A stretch of DNA of 16,002 nt from an uncultured Bacteroidales bacterium (GTDB lineage: Bacteria; Bacteroidota; Bacteroidia; Bacteroidales; Bacteroidaceae): assembly GCA_937995875.1 (NCBI GenBank), contig CALKIW010000075.1, positions 1 to 16,002 on the forward strand, given 5' to 3'. Below are positions 15,805 to 16,002 of this stretch, one piece after another (position 1 is the first letter of the stretch; each line of letters begins with the position of its first letter). The notes beneath the pieces were generated by a model that was not told the DNA's origin, ran no database searches, and was given only the letters and a program-made list of their open reading frames with translations. The translations under genes were made by a program, and so were the position numbers.

Positions 15805-15835
15805 CAAAATTAGTAAAATAAGCACAAATAACAAA
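15805..15835 (-). promoter_or_regulatory. Promoter of rarA, full Bacteroidetes consensus
   Basis: On the minus strand TTTG (15835-15832), 19 nt and TAATTTTG (15812-15805) match the consensus. Only 8 nt separate the -7 box from the chosen rarA ATG (15796), so the transcript should have almost no leader. This also argues against the longer rarA start at 15838, which lies upstream of the promoter. Confidence 0.8.
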
Positions 15836-15840
15836 CATCC

Positions 15841-16002
15841 CTTTGTTAAAGATTTAGAAAGAAAAATCGTATGATTGCATTTGTAAGAAACCGGCAATTT
15901 GTCAATGCTGTTGTAAAGCATCTATACATCTCCTATTCTAAAAAGAGTTCTCTCCTACTTTATTTGCTATATATGTAAAACTAATTTGTCACTTATTTAA
16001 CA
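15841..16002. other. Gene-free AT-rich end of the window
   Basis: This stretch upstream of rarA holds no supportable gene. A 42-codon minus-strand frame runs through it into the rarA promoter, with no domain or family resemblance. TAATTTGT near the right edge is one base short of a -7 box. It may be the upstream region of a divergent gene beyond the window. Confidence 0.3.

Noticed and set aside
15797..15838. Longer rarA start (14 extra residues)
   Set aside because: The extra codons lie across the -33/-7 promoter elements, and the family N-terminus begins at the internal Met.

Overview
The window looks like Bacteroidales chromosome, most likely a Prevotella-, Phocaeicola- or Bacteroides-type gut or oral anaerobe. 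Three things suggest this. The secreted protein ends in the GQRV...YKGIIIINGRKYISK type of C-terminal tail common in this order. Two promoters fit the Bacteroidetes sigma-factor consensus exactly (TTG, 19 nt, TAATTTTG). The housekeeping genes resemble Bacteroidales versions, for example a YebC that starts MGRAFEYRKATKMKRWGHMARIFTKLG. Species cannot be read from the sequence alone.

Region 1 (about 1-2220) is mobile-element debris. It holds a stretch of about 700 nt with several hairpins and no convincing gene, one intact small DUF3408-type gene of the kind found in Bacteroides conjugative transposons (minus strand), and a broken IS256/Mutator-like transposase with two frameshifts, an in-frame stop and a lost first catalytic Asp. 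About 400 nt of AT-rich DNA follows before the first core gene.

Region 2 (2612-7433, plus strand) is a tight housekeeping cluster: sppA (inner-membrane protease IV), lpxK (lipid A 4'-kinase), a purine nucleoside phosphorylase and thiL (thiamine-phosphate kinase). Gaps are 22-26 nt, and lpxK overlaps the phosphorylase gene by 116 nt out of frame. A strong hairpin terminator follows thiL. The genes share transcription rather than one pathway: cell envelope, lipid A, purine salvage and thiamine cofactor.

Region 3 (7752-9461, plus strand) is one large secreted multidomain protein of unknown function, behind an AT-rich promoter region of about 280 nt.

Region 4 (9584-15796, minus strand) contains rarA, a D-2-hydroxyacid dehydrogenase and a TRIC/UPF0126 membrane protein in one unit, then pheT and yebC in a second unit with its own promoter. 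The plus- and minus-strand blocks converge at 9462-9583, which holds a perfect 38-bp palindrome and a second hairpin. The last ~160 nt upstream of rarA contain no gene I can support.

I see no CRISPR array, tRNA, rRNA, phage module or defence system. The least-described items are the secreted protein, the mobile-element scar beside sppA, and several smaller details: the long gene overlap, an Asp in the phosphorylase base pocket, and an almost leaderless rarA transcript.
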